DNA of 64,000 bases from assembly GCA_958295945.1 (NCBI GenBank), contig OY282386.1, forward strand, positions 2,790,001 through 2,854,000, written 5' to 3'. Source of the DNA: Candidatus Poribacteria bacterium. GTDB lineage: Bacteria; Poribacteria; WGA-4E; WGA-3G. The number at the start of each line of letters is the position of its first letter. The stretch's first letter is position 1. The notes beneath the pieces were generated by a model. The model had not been told where the DNA came from and did not search any database. It saw only the letters and a list, made by a program, of their open reading frames with translations. A program made the position numbers and the translations under genes. This document shows, piece after piece, positions 25,515 to 34,621 of the stretch.

Positions 25515-28226
25515 ATGCCAGATAAATTGCAGATTGACGGAATTGATGTTGACATTATTGAAGGTGAGACAGTGCTTGAAGTGGCACAACGTCATCAGAA
25601 AGATATTCCTACGTTGTGTTACGATCCACGGTTAGAGCCTTTTGGTGGCTGCCGTCTGTGTATTGTAGAGTTGGAAGGGGCGCGAAATCCGGTTGCATCC
25701 TGCACAACGAAAGCTGCGCCTGGCATGGTCATCCGCACATCAACTGATACAATTGAGACATATCGGAAAACATTGCTTGAAATGGTGATGAGTGAGAACC
25801 GTGAGGTAGATGTGCATCCGTTGCGTGGATACGCTTCCCGAGAACTTGCCAATCTCTGTGATGAATACAAGATCAAGGGAACTGATATTGAGGGTACTGT
25901 ATCTGGAACGAGCAAAACTGATGACAATCCGTTTATTCTTCGGGATTATGAACTATGCATTTCGTGTTATCGGTGTGTTCGTGTATGTGCTGAGCAGGAA
26001 GGGGACCACGCTATCAATGTGATGAACCGTGGTTTTCAGACACAGATTACGACAGAATTTGATGGTCTTCTAAAGGACTCTGCATGTACGTTCTGTGGAC
26101 AGTGTATCCAGACTTGTCCCACGGGTGCCCTTGCCGACAAAAAAGCACTCCGTGCGGTTGATGAGGTTACAGACGGGACGATTGACAAGACGCGTACCAT
26201 CTGTCCATATTGTGGTGTCGGCTGTTCCGTTGATGTACTTTCAAATAACGAGAACATTATCGGTATCCATCCTGCGATGGACGGTCCTGCGAATCAAGGC
26301 GCGCTGTGTGTCAAAGGACAGTTCGCTTACGATTTTGTGCAACATCCTGACAGACTAAAGACACCGCTTATTCGTGCCAATGATGGTGAACTTCATGAAG
26401 CGAGTTGGGAAGATGCACTTGATTTGGCTGCTGAAGGGTTCAGAAAAGTGAATGTTGAACACGGCAGACATGGCATCTACGGTATCGCCTCTGGACGTGC
26501 CCCGAGTGAAGCGGCGTATCTGATGCAGAAGTTCATACGCACAGGATTTGGTACAAACTATATTGACAATTGCAGCCGTGCTTGACACGCCCCAACCGTT
26601 GCCGGTCTGGCAGCGACAATCGGACGTGGTGCGATGTCTAATCCGCTCGTTGATATGCAGAAACCAGATGTCATCTTCTGCATCGGCACAAACATGACTG
26701 AATGCCATCCTGTGGCAGCGACTGGATTGAAAAAGGCGATTGCTCGCGGGGCAAAACTTATTGTCGCAGATCCGAGACGTATCGGATTGGCAGAGTTGTC
26801 TCATCTATATCTGCCACTCCGTGTGGGTTCAGACACAGCACTGCTCCTTGGAATGGCACATGTTATTGCACGTGAAGGATTGATTGATGAAAGATTCGTT
26901 GAAAATCGGACAACCGGATTTGATGATTTCTTTGAACATATCAGTCAGTGGACACCTGAATGGGCGGAAACAATTACCGGTGTACCTGCACAAGACATAG
27001 AAACAGCTGCGATGTGGTATGGCTCATCGGATGCAGCTGCTATCTACTACACACTTGGTATTACAGAACATATCTGCGGCGTAGAAAACGTTCAAAGTTT
27101 ATGTAATCTTGTCCTAATGACTGGGAATGTCGGACGCGAAGGAACGGGTATTAACCCGATGCGTGGACAAAATAATATCCAAGGTGCTGGAGACTGTGGT
27201 GCTTTACCAAACAACTACCCGGGGTTTCAATCGGTCACTGATCCTGAGCATCAAGCAAAGTTCAAAGCGGTTTATGGCAAGGAAGTTGACCTTGAGAAAG
27301 GAATTACGAAAGTCACGGCATTAGAACTTTGTGGTGATAGTATTCACGCGATGCTTATTGATGGTGAGAACACATTGTTGTCTGATCCAGACCGAGAGCA
27401 TTGTGAACATGCACTCCGATCCTTAGATCATCTCGTTGTCATTGACATATTTCTGACCGAAACAGCAGAACTTGCCGATGTTGTGCTGCCTGCAACAGCA
27501 TGGGGTGAAACTGATGGAATTTGCACAAATACCGAACGTCGTGTGCAGCGGTTACGTGCAGCAGTACCGCCTCCCGGTAAAGCGAAACCTGATTGGTGGA
27601 TTATTTGTGAGATTGCAAAACGACTGGGATTCAACGGATTTGAATATAACTCACCTGAACCGATATTCAATGAACTATGCAGTCTCTCACCGATTTATGC
27701 TGGATTAGATTGGGAACGCATTGAAAATGGCGTTACGGACACCTTTAACAACCAGTGGCCTGTTCCGCATAGAGAACATCCTGGCACACCACGACTGCAT
27801 GAAGATACTTTTGTTAACGGAAAAGGTGTCTTTTCTAAAGTGCATTACCGTGATCCAGCAGAAACAATCAGCGATGATTTTCCTGTATGGCTGACGACTG
27901 GTAGGCGTTTGCAGTCCTACCACACACGGACTCAAACAGGAAGGTCTCAAGGTATAGATTATCTTTTGCCGGAAGAATCACTTGAAGTGAACCCTGCAGA
28001 CCTTGATAAATGGTCGTTGTCAGATGGGGAATGGTGCAAAATGAGTAGTGCGCGTGGGAGTATTAATATAAAAGTCAAGGCGACAAATCGATCGCCACAA
28101 GGCACAGTATTTGCCAGTTTCAGTTTTGCAGATGTGCCTGTAAATCTGCTGACAGGTTCAGGATATGATCCGATTACACATACTGCTGAGTTGAAGGTGT
28201 GTCCAGTCAAGTTAGAACCGCTATAA
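25515..28226 (+). CDS. fdhA: Selenocysteine-containing formate dehydrogenase alpha subunit (in-frame UGA)
   Basis: One frame of 903 residues is interrupted only by a TGA at 26583-26585. There the protein reads DNCSRA-Sec-HAPTVAGLA, exactly where molybdenum or tungsten formate dehydrogenases carry Sec or Cys followed by His, so the TGA is read as Sec357. Upstream are a plant-type 2Fe-2S domain (Cys35, Cys46, Cys49, Cys63), two 4Fe-4S clusters (Cys148/151/154/158 and Cys191/194/197/201) and the catalytic-domain 4Fe-4S (Cys230/233/237/265) with Lys267. The C-terminus is a molydopterin-binding domain. It oxidises formate or reduces CO2 in the cytoplasm. No beta or gamma subunit genes adjoin it. 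Start ATG follows gtaggaagaaac. Confidence 0.93.
26583..26635 (+). promoter_or_regulatory. Bacterial SECIS element directing selenocysteine at UGA
   Basis: Directly after the TGA, gttgcc and ggcagc (26602-26618) form a six-pair stem, with one G-U pair, around the loop ggtct. The E. coli fdhF SECIS has the same GGUCU apical loop at nearly the same distance from its UGA. SelB binds this hairpin to deliver Sec-tRNA. The codons here also encode the conserved HAPTVAGLA stretch, so part of the similarity is protein constraint. Confidence 0.8.
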
Positions 28227-28237
28227 GGAGAATTGCA

Positions 28238-28546
28238 ATGAAATGGAAAACACGTTGGTTAGAAGAAAATGACGATGTAGACGTATTAAAAGCACAATTA
28301 CAATCAGAGGGTTTTGACGCATATCAGTGGTCTGGTCGTCCGGGTGGTGCGTATCTTGATTATATCCACACTCAGGATGAGGTGGTTTGTGTGTTATCTG
28401 GCACGGCAGAAGCAAAAGTTGCCGATGAGGAAGGTACTGTTGAAAAAGGTGACCGAATTGATGTACCTGCTAATACCTATCATTCATTAACGGTAACAAG
28501 TGATGAACCCCTTGTCGTTATGACAGGTATGCGGAAATCTAAATAG
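28238..28546 (+). CDS. Small cupin-domain protein
   Basis: The 102-residue protein starts at ATG 28238 behind aaggagaa, 11 bp after the formate dehydrogenase stop; an earlier in-frame start would overlap that gene. It is a single cupin barrel: YIHTQDEVVCVLSGTAEAKV carries motif 1 (His, Glu) and GDRIDVPANTYHSLTV motif 2 with the final His. Small cupins can bind a metal or a small ligand; no catalytic role is evident. The short gap suggests cotranscription with the dehydrogenase. Confidence 0.8.
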   Translation: MKWKTRWLEENDDVDVLKAQLQSEGFDAYQWSGRPGGAYLDYIHTQDEVVCVLSGTAEAKVADEEGTVEKGDRIDVPANTYHSLTVTSDEPLVVMTGMRKSK

Positions 28547-28567
28547 CTGCCTATTCCAAAGAATATG

Positions 28568-28596
28568 TTGACAGGTTTTTATTGATTTTATATAAG
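28568..28596 (+). promoter_or_regulatory. Sigma-70-type promoter for the Thoeris-like pair
   Basis: TTGACA at 28568-28573 and TATAAG at 28591-28596 with a 17-bp spacer, about 50 bp before the thsB-like ATG. The pair therefore appears to be an independent transcription unit separate from fdhA and the cupin. Confidence 0.65.
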
Positions 28597-28646
28597 ATAG
28601 ATGTATACTTATAGATATAATTACTGTAGACATAGAAGGTGTTATT

Positions 28647-29261
28647 ATGGCTTATAGAAACAAATTCTTTCTAAGTTTTGATTACAATAGTGATGTTCAC
28701 TATTATTGGCTAATGCGTGCGTGGAGGCAAGATGATGGAACGAAATTTAATTTTTACAACACTCATGATATGAACATGTCAAATAACACTAATTTAGAAT
28801 TGCCTATCAGACAAGTTTTAAAAAATCAACTTCTACAAACTAAAGCCTTCGTCATTTTAGTCGGGGAAAAAACACGGTATCTACAGTATGTACATTGGGA
28901 GATTGAAGAAGCATTAGAGTTACATTTACCTATAATTTGTGTTAACTTGAACGGTTTCAGACATCGAGATCCTATAAGATGTCCATCCATTATCAGTGAA
29001 AGACTTTCGGTTCACATTAATTTTGACGCAGTTGTTTTACAGCATGCATTAGAAACTTGGCCGACACGGCACAATAATCTTAAACAACAAGGTTATTCAA
29101 GCCCATACTATTATACACAAAATGACTATGTTAGGTTAGGTTTGGGGCCATCTGCTAGAGACGAGCAAATTCAAAGGCGTACTAAGGAGGAAAAGGGATT
29201 CTTGAAAAAAGTGCCACGCTGGAGATCACGCCTACGATTGCATAATACAGAAAAACTTTAG
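28647..29261 (+). CDS. thsB: ThsB-like TIR-domain protein of a candidate type II Thoeris system
   Basis: The 204-residue protein has the MTH538/ThsB TIR-like fold. FFLSFDYNSD opens strand 1, KAFVILVGEKTRYLQYVHWEIEEAL (from about residue 66) contains the helix with the conserved acidic residue (Glu85 after Trp84), and LPIICVNLNGFRH follows, as in ThsB proteins (RWVRYEI, then IIGIHINAF). In Thoeris, ThsB senses phage infection and uses NAD+ to make a nucleotide signal; in type II systems this is histidine-ADP-ribose. The start follows gaaggtg. The partner thsA-like gene begins 4 bp after the stop. The C-terminal 60 residues are basic and of unknown role. Confidence 0.8.
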   Translation: MAYRNKFFLSFDYNSDVHYYWLMRAWRQDDGTKFNFYNTHDMNMSNNTNLELPIRQVLKNQLLQTKAFVILVGEKTRYLQYVHWEIEEALELHLPIICVNLNGFRHRDPIRCPSIISERLSVHINFDAVVLQHALETWPTRHNNLKQQGYSSPYYYTQNDYVRLGLGPSARDEQIQRRTKEEKGFLKKVPRWRSRLRLHNTEKL

Positions 29262-29265
29262 TCTT

Positions 29266-30207
29266 ATGAGTTTGCCCATCTACCTTTCAAAGCAACATTT
29301 AAAGAATTGCCGTAAGTATATGATCACGGTAATAACAACTGCTTGTTATGTGTATAGTGGGTGTTGGTTATCAATTGAAATATTATCTCATTTCAGTCCT
29401 ACATTTGAGAAATGGTCTCGTGGCAACCACTGGATGTTTATGATCATTATATTATTAGGTTTAATGATTGGAGTCTTTCATTTTCTTCGAAAATGTGCTA
29501 AGACCCTTTCTGTGAGTCATAGATTAGAAGGACAGGATATTCTAATTGAAATTAGGGTCGGCAGTATCTTTAATAGTGATGGAGCTTACGTCATTAGTAC
29601 GAATACAACATTTGATACAAATATGTCAGCGAGTCCGATTACATCACGAAGTTTGCAGGGACAGTTCATTAATAAATACTATAACAATTCAGACCACCTT
29701 GAACAAGATTTAACAAACTCCCTGAATAGTGATGAAAACGTTGTGATAAAGAATAAGCAAACTGGAAAAACACAATATGATGTCGGCACGGTGGTCAAAG
29801 TATCGGTAGAAGAGCAGATCGCATATTTCGTTGCGATTGACGAAGTAAACGAATTATCCGGTATTGAAAGTTCACTTGATAATGTAAGGGAAGGTTTAGG
29901 AAGTCTTTGGTATTATGTTGGAAAACAAGGTGTATTAGAGTCACTTGTAATACCTGTGTTAGGAACCGGGCATTCTGGAATTCTAGTGTCAAGAGAACAA
30001 ATGATATTAGAAATAATTACATCATTTATTGCTGCTTGCACTGGAAAAAAATTCTGTGAAAAACTGACAATTATTATTTCAGAGGATGACTATCAAAAGC
30101 ATGAAATTGATTTAGAAGATTTGGGGTCCTATCTTGAACTCTATTGCCGCGAAGTACATTTGAAAACGCACGACATCGTTTCCCCGGTAGATAATCCTAT
30201 TTATTGA
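29266..30207 (+). CDS. thsA: ThsA-like effector: two transmembrane helices plus macro domain (type II Thoeris)
   Basis: The 313 residues begin with two membrane helices (about 19-41 and 56-75), followed by a macro domain (about 88-285) of the Thoeris ThsA type: ILIEIRVGSIFNSDGAYVIS, NTTFDTNMSASPI and the ligand loop LVIPVLGTGHSGI. In type II Thoeris the macro domain binds histidine-ADP-ribose and the membrane part then kills or arrests the cell. The order (thsB then thsA, 4-bp gap) and the absence of a SIR2 domain fit type II rather than type I. There is no clear ribosome site, so translation is probably coupled to thsB. It is AT-rich relative to neighbouring housekeeping genes. Confidence 0.82.
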   Translation: MSLPIYLSKQHLKNCRKYMITVITTACYVYSGCWLSIEILSHFSPTFEKWSRGNHWMFMIIILLGLMIGVFHFLRKCAKTLSVSHRLEGQDILIEIRVGSIFNSDGAYVISTNTTFDTNMSASPITSRSLQGQFINKYYNNSDHLEQDLTNSLNSDENVVIKNKQTGKTQYDVGTVVKVSVEEQIAYFVAIDEVNELSGIESSLDNVREGLGSLWYYVGKQGVLESLVIPVLGTGHSGILVSREQMILEIITSFIAACTGKKFCEKLTIIISEDDYQKHEIDLEDLGSYLELYCREVHLKTHDIVSPVDNPIY

Positions 30208-30290
30208 TGAGTGAACTCAAGGAATTGAATGTTAAGAGTGGACCAAATGGTGGTAGTCACGCGGCATCTGCTGCAGACAGATATAGATAG
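30207..30290 (+). CDS. Possible 27-residue mini-gene overlapping the thsA stop
   Basis: An ATG overlaps the thsA stop (TGATG) and opens a 27-codon frame rich in Gly, Ser and Ala (NGGSHAASAADRYR at the end). The stop-start overlap is the usual form of coupled translation, but a short frame like this can occur by chance. The rest of the gap to pepA (30291-30424) is AT-rich leader. Confidence 0.2.
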   Translation: MSELKELNVKSGPNGGSHAASAADRYR

Positions 30291-30424
30291 GTCTAATAAA
30301 TTGTCAACCTACAATACACATTTTCAGAATCAATTATATACCCGAAATACGTAATTGTCTATATTACTTACATAATATAATTTTACCCACCTCTCAAACA
30401 ATCAAATAGAAAGGAAAATATTAT

Positions 30425-31912
30425 ATGAACATAACTGTCGATATTGGTGATTTTCGTCAAGTAGAAACGGGTGCTGTCCTCATCCCAGTGCTTGAAGATG
30501 ACATGCACAATGAGTTACTCTTAGCCGCTGATTCAGCATTGGATGGTCGCATACAAGCGTTTCTGAATCTTGGTGATTTCAAAGGGAAACCGAAAACAAC
30601 AAGTGTACTGTATACAAACGGTGAGATTGCTGCCCCTCGTGTCATACTGGTTGGACTTGGGTTGTTTGAGAAACTGGATGCTGAACAGGTGCGTCAAGTT
30701 GCTGGACACACAGCGCGACAAGTACGTGATATTGGGCTTAAATCTATTACTGTTCCTATTCCACCCGAAACACAAGACGATTGGGCACAAGCAGCCGTTG
30801 AAGCCAGTCTACTCTCGTTGTATGAGTTCAAGCAGCACAAAACCCAAAGCGATGATAAGGAAGATGAAGATAAATCGCTTGAATCGATGACCTTTCTCGT
30901 AGGGAGTGAGTCAGAGAAATCGTTGATGGAACGACTTGTTGAACGCGGAGAAACCATTGCAAGCGGAACTATGCTTGCACGCGATCTGAGCAATCAACCT
31001 GGGAACCATCTCACACCGACACAACTTGCGGAAAAAGCCGAAGAAGTAGCAGAAACGGTAGGGCTAAATTGCACGGTTTTTGACAAACCAACCCTTCAGG
31101 AAAAAGGCTTCCGGACTCTATTAGCAGTAGCACAAGGTAGTGCTGAAGAGCCACGGTTTATCATCTTGGATTACACTCCTAAAGGAGAAGGACACGATAC
31201 CGTTGCACTCGTTGGAAAAGGAATCACCTTTGATACCGGTGGAATCTCATTGAAATCTGGAAAAGGTATGGACGAGATGAAACACGACATGTCTGGGGCT
31301 GCAGCTGTATTAGGTGCGATGCAGGTTATCGGTCAGTTGAAACCGGATGTGCGTGTGCTTGGGATTATTGCGACAACCGAAAATATGCCGGGTTCAACTG
31401 CTATTAAACCTGGAGATGTTGTGACATCCTTCGGTGGAAAAACAATTGAGATAATGAATACAGATGCTGAAGGCAGGCTAATTTTAGCAGATGCACTCGG
31501 ATGGACAGCACAGTATGAACCGAATGGCGTAATTGATTTAGCAACCCTGACAGGTGCTGTGATTACTTGTCTTGGACATATCGCAGCAGGAGCCATGGGT
31601 ACGGACGATGCCCTGATGGAAAAAGTCAAGAAAGCTGCAGATAAAACCTATGAACGCGTGTGGCAATTGCCGCTTTGGGATGATTATGATGAAGGCGTGA
31701 AAAGCAAAGTCGCAGATGTGCAGAACATCGGTGATGGGACTTCTGGGACGATTGCCGGTGCTGCGTTCCTGAAGAAGTTCGCTGAAGGTTATCCGTGGGT
31801 GCATCTTGACATTGCAGGAACTGCGTGGGGAATGAAAGGGTCTACATATATTCCTGAAGGGGCATCTGGTTATGGTGTTCGCTTGTTAGTGCAATTGATT
31901 GAAGATTGGTAG
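30425..31912 (+). CDS. pepA: Leucyl aminopeptidase (M17)
   Basis: This two-metal cytosolic aminopeptidase of 495 residues has the M17 catalytic motifs VGKGITFDTGGISLKSGKG (metal ligands and catalytic Lys), MKHDMSGAAAVLG and NTDAEGRLILADAL (metal-binding Asp and Glu). The N-terminal macro-like domain, usual for the family, occupies about 1-165, and the length is typical. Start ATG follows gaaaggaaa. It is unrelated in function to the Thoeris genes just upstream, and a terminator hairpin follows it. Confidence 0.96.
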   Translation: MNITVDIGDFRQVETGAVLIPVLEDDMHNELLLAADSALDGRIQAFLNLGDFKGKPKTTSVLYTNGEIAAPRVILVGLGLFEKLDAEQVRQVAGHTARQVRDIGLKSITVPIPPETQDDWAQAAVEASLLSLYEFKQHKTQSDDKEDEDKSLESMTFLVGSESEKSLMERLVERGETIASGTMLARDLSNQPGNHLTPTQLAEKAEEVAETVGLNCTVFDKPTLQEKGFRTLLAVAQGSAEEPRFIILDYTPKGEGHDTVALVGKGITFDTGGISLKSGKGMDEMKHDMSGAAAVLGAMQVIGQLKPDVRVLGIIATTENMPGSTAIKPGDVVTSFGGKTIEIMNTDAEGRLILADALGWTAQYEPNGVIDLATLTGAVITCLGHIAAGAMGTDDALMEKVKKAADKTYERVWQLPLWDDYDEGVKSKVADVQNIGDGTSGTIAGAAFLKKFAEGYPWVHLDIAGTAWGMKGSTYIPEGASGYGVRLLVQLIEDW

Positions 31913-31940
31913 AAGTTGTTTATATTGAAACACAGAGATT

Positions 31941-31973
31941 CAGCGTTGAATGCAGCTCATACATTCAACGCTG
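31941..31973 (+). terminator. Rho-independent-type terminator after pepA
   Basis: cagcgttgaatg pairs perfectly with cattcaacgctg (12 bp, 9-nt loop), followed by atttgtct, a weak T tract. It lies 28 bp after the pepA stop. Confidence 0.6.
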
Positions 31974-32227
31974 ATTTGTCTCTATACCTAAATTATTAGT
32001 GTATGATTCCTAATCCTCCATGAAAAGCAGTAAGTCTGTACTGCACATCACTCTAACTCACATAACAACCTACCAGATTATTTGACTCAACCTTATTGAA
32101 ATAAATCTGTCAAAAAACAACGCGCAATCCCGTGAACATTATACACTAAAGTATAGAGAATTGGCTGTAGATGATACCATTTCTATTAATGATATTCTCT
32201 CTTGAAAAGGCTTTAAGAAGCACAATG

Positions 32228-32377
32228 ATGAAGATTAAGAAATAAATCAGGTAATTTCCTTGAGAAGTCCGGTGCGGTTAGGAAGTGCCAAATCAACCGT
32301 ATGAATGCCTTTTGGCATTCCCCACCTACAGGTTTTGGGGTGATTAACGATTACCCGTTTAATAAATTAATCTTCAT
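32228..32377. mobile_element. MITE-like element with ATGAAGATTAA ends
   Basis: The element is bounded by atgaagattaa and its exact complement ttaatcttcat (150 bp). The core carries tgccaaatcaaccgtatga and ttggcattccccacctac units, also seen at 3861. A related element in inverted orientation lies at 52289-52403. No gene is seen in the 554-bp gap between pepA and the MFS gene beyond this and the terminator. Confidence 0.65.
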
Positions 32378-32466
32378 AATTGTGCCTCTACGAACTGCCT
32401 ATTTTTAGAAGGAAGATATTCAGAGAAATGATGTTGTCTTCCATATTGAAATAAATTGAGGAGAGA

Positions 32467-33837
32467 ATGTCCAAAAAAGGGAATCACCAACTACGAAACT
32501 TTGGGTTTGCACTGCTTCAAGGCACCTTCATGCGTATCAATCTTGCATTTGTAGATGCGTCGACGGTACTTTCTGCTTTTGTGCATAGGCTCACCGGATC
32601 CAATTTCATGGTGGGTTTGACTGGCTCAATGATGACAGCCGGTTGGATGTGGCCCCAACTGTTGGTATCTAATCTCTTGGAACATCGTCAGCGTAAGATG
32701 CCATATTATGCAATCGGGATGGGTATCCGCGTGTTCGCGTGGTTGGCTATATTTTTTTGCACCGTAAGGATCGGTGGGCAAAATCCGATTCTACTCGCAG
32801 CCTGCTTTTTAGGATTTTACTTTTTATCTTCCTCAGCTATGGGAGTATCAACGCTTCCCTATATGGACATCATCTCTAAATCTATAGTACCAAATCGGCG
32901 TGCGCGCTTTTTCAGTCTAAGACAAGTATTTGGTGGATTTTTCGGTATATGGGTTGGATTTTTTGTGCGTGCTGTGCTTGTAAAAGAGGATGAATTTAAT
33001 GGTGTTTTTGGATGGATTACGCAAAGCTTCAGAACAATAACGATGTATATCATCAGTTCCATTTTTCAGATAGAGACTGAACTTGTGTTCCCATCAAATT
33101 ACTCTGTCCTCTTTATCTGTTCTGTGCTTGCTGCCTTTCTATCTTTTATCAGTTTCTTGGGAATACGTGAACCAATCCATCCTGTTAATGCGAAGCGTAT
33201 ACCTATGTGGGAGCACTTAAAACAAGGACCTCATTTCTTACGGACAGATATGAATTATCGTAGATTTATATTTTTCCGCATCGGTTTGCACCTTGCTGGC
33301 ATGGCAATCCCTTTCTACACACCGTATGCCTTGTATGAATTAGGTGTTCCCGAGTCAACAATAGGTTTTTTCATCGTATGTTCTGCTTTTAGCGGAGTTG
33401 TTTCAAATGCTATGTGGGGTTATATTGGAGAAAGATACGGAGTGCGTTGGCTACTGATTATCACTGCTGGTTTGATGGCGTTTCCGCCAGCAATTGGGTT
33501 CTTTTCAGGTATAGTCCCGAAGACCTTCATATTACCTGCTTTTTTCTTCCTTTTTGCAATAAGTGGTGTATTATCAAACGGCATGATGGTTGGATTCATG
33601 GCGTATATGTTAAACATAGCACCCCCGCGCAGTCGTCCGAGTTATATCGGTTTTATGAATACTTTGTTATTACCTGCCAGTTTCGCATCTACGATTGGTG
33701 GATTACTCGTACCGCTTATCGGTCATCAAGGGTTGTTTGCATTATGTTTTTGTATTTGTCTTGTTGCCTTCCGCATCGCTACCGGATTGCAGGAGATTAT
33801 GCATGAGGATGAGTTTGATGAGACTGATGAGGCATAG
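32467..33837 (+). CDS. Major facilitator superfamily transporter
   Basis: The 456-residue membrane protein has about twelve hydrophobic segments and an MFS layout. FMVGLTGSMMTAGWMWPQLLVSNLLEHRQRK holds the loop 2-3 motif region, a soluble central loop (about 245-265, RIPMWEHLKQGPHFL) separates the halves, and GYIGERYG near residue 320 is the equivalent loop in the second half. An internal segment (about 175-200) is longer than in typical MFS proteins. Start ATG follows gaggaga. The substrate is not evident. It stands alone between a MITE and the FRG-TPR pair. Confidence 0.85.
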   Translation: MSKKGNHQLRNFGFALLQGTFMRINLAFVDASTVLSAFVHRLTGSNFMVGLTGSMMTAGWMWPQLLVSNLLEHRQRKMPYYAIGMGIRVFAWLAIFFCTVRIGGQNPILLAACFLGFYFLSSSAMGVSTLPYMDIISKSIVPNRRARFFSLRQVFGGFFGIWVGFFVRAVLVKEDEFNGVFGWITQSFRTITMYIISSIFQIETELVFPSNYSVLFICSVLAAFLSFISFLGIREPIHPVNAKRIPMWEHLKQGPHFLRTDMNYRRFIFFRIGLHLAGMAIPFYTPYALYELGVPESTIGFFIVCSAFSGVVSNAMWGYIGERYGVRWLLIITAGLMAFPPAIGFFSGIVPKTFILPAFFFLFAISGVLSNGMMVGFMAYMLNIAPPRSRPSYIGFMNTLLLPASFASTIGGLLVPLIGHQGLFALCFCICLVAFRIATGLQEIMHEDEFDETDEA

Positions 33838-33922
33838 GGTTGGGTTCGCAATATCGTTGCATTCTATTGTTAATTATGATATTATGTTGAAACAAGATAA
33901 TTAGTAATGTAAAGTGAAGTGA

Positions 33923-34621
33923 ATGCACAAACCTCGTACAGTCAATGGAATACTCAGAAAAATAGAAGAAAAAGTAGATACTGGGGAATATCTGTACCGT
34001 GGTGAACCTGAACATTATCAGGAAAAACCTTATTATAGAAAGGTCTCCTCAAACTTGTATCGCGTCTTTTTGGAGGATAAAGAATTTGATGTTGAAGATG
34101 AACAATTTGATATAGAAGTAGTCCAACGGGAAATGTTAGAAATTGCCAAACCTTTTATCCGTAAGACATATAGTGAGATTGAATGCCTTGCAGAAGTTCA
34201 GCATTACGGTGGTAAAACTAACCTAATTGATTTTTCAGAAGACTATCTAATTGCACTTTACATGGCGTGCAACAGTTCTCTTGATAAAAACGGTAGAGTT
34301 ATCACACAAAGAATTGAATTAATAGATTCTTACATTAAAAACCCGTATGAACCAATGAATCGTGTCATTGCACAGAAGAGTGTATTTGTTAGACATCCTG
34401 ATGGTTTTATTCAACTGAACGACGAAGATGTAATCAATATTCCAGCAGTCCTCAAAATACCGATGCAGGAACATCTAAAAAAGGCACACGGTATTTATAC
34501 CGAATCTGTTTACAATGATATCCATGGATTTATTCGACACCAAAGCCTTAAACTGGAAACCTATAGAATGACTTATAAAGGTTTATCACAAGAGCAGAAG
34601 GGAGATTCAGAAAATGGCTAA
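33923..34621 (+). CDS. FRG-domain protein
   Basis: This 232-residue protein has the FRG domain hallmarks: YLYRGEPE at about 24-30 (the Phe/Tyr-Arg-Gly motif) and EVQHYGGKTNLIDFSEDYLI at 91-110, the conserved QHYGxxTxLiDfS block. FRG proteins are widespread single-domain proteins that often travel with mobile and defence genes; their biochemical activity is not established to my knowledge. The stop overlaps the start of the TPR gene by 8 nt, so the two form a unit. The upstream gap is only 85 bp and AT-rich. Confidence 0.8.
   Translation: MHKPRTVNGILRKIEEKVDTGEYLYRGEPEHYQEKPYYRKVSSNLYRVFLEDKEFDVEDEQFDIEVVQREMLEIAKPFIRKTYSEIECLAEVQHYGGKTNLIDFSEDYLIALYMACNSSLDKNGRVITQRIELIDSYIKNPYEPMNRVIAQKSVFVRHPDGFIQLNDEDVINIPAVLKIPMQEHLKKAHGIYTESVYNDIHGFIRHQSLKLETYRMTYKGLSQEQKGDSENG

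Noticed and set aside
26583-26585. Recoding of UGA across the genome (code 4 or 25) or a simple nonsense mutation
   Set aside because: UGA ends many intact genes here (for example kdsB and thsA), and this one sits exactly at the catalytic Sec/Cys position with a SECIS-like hairpin.
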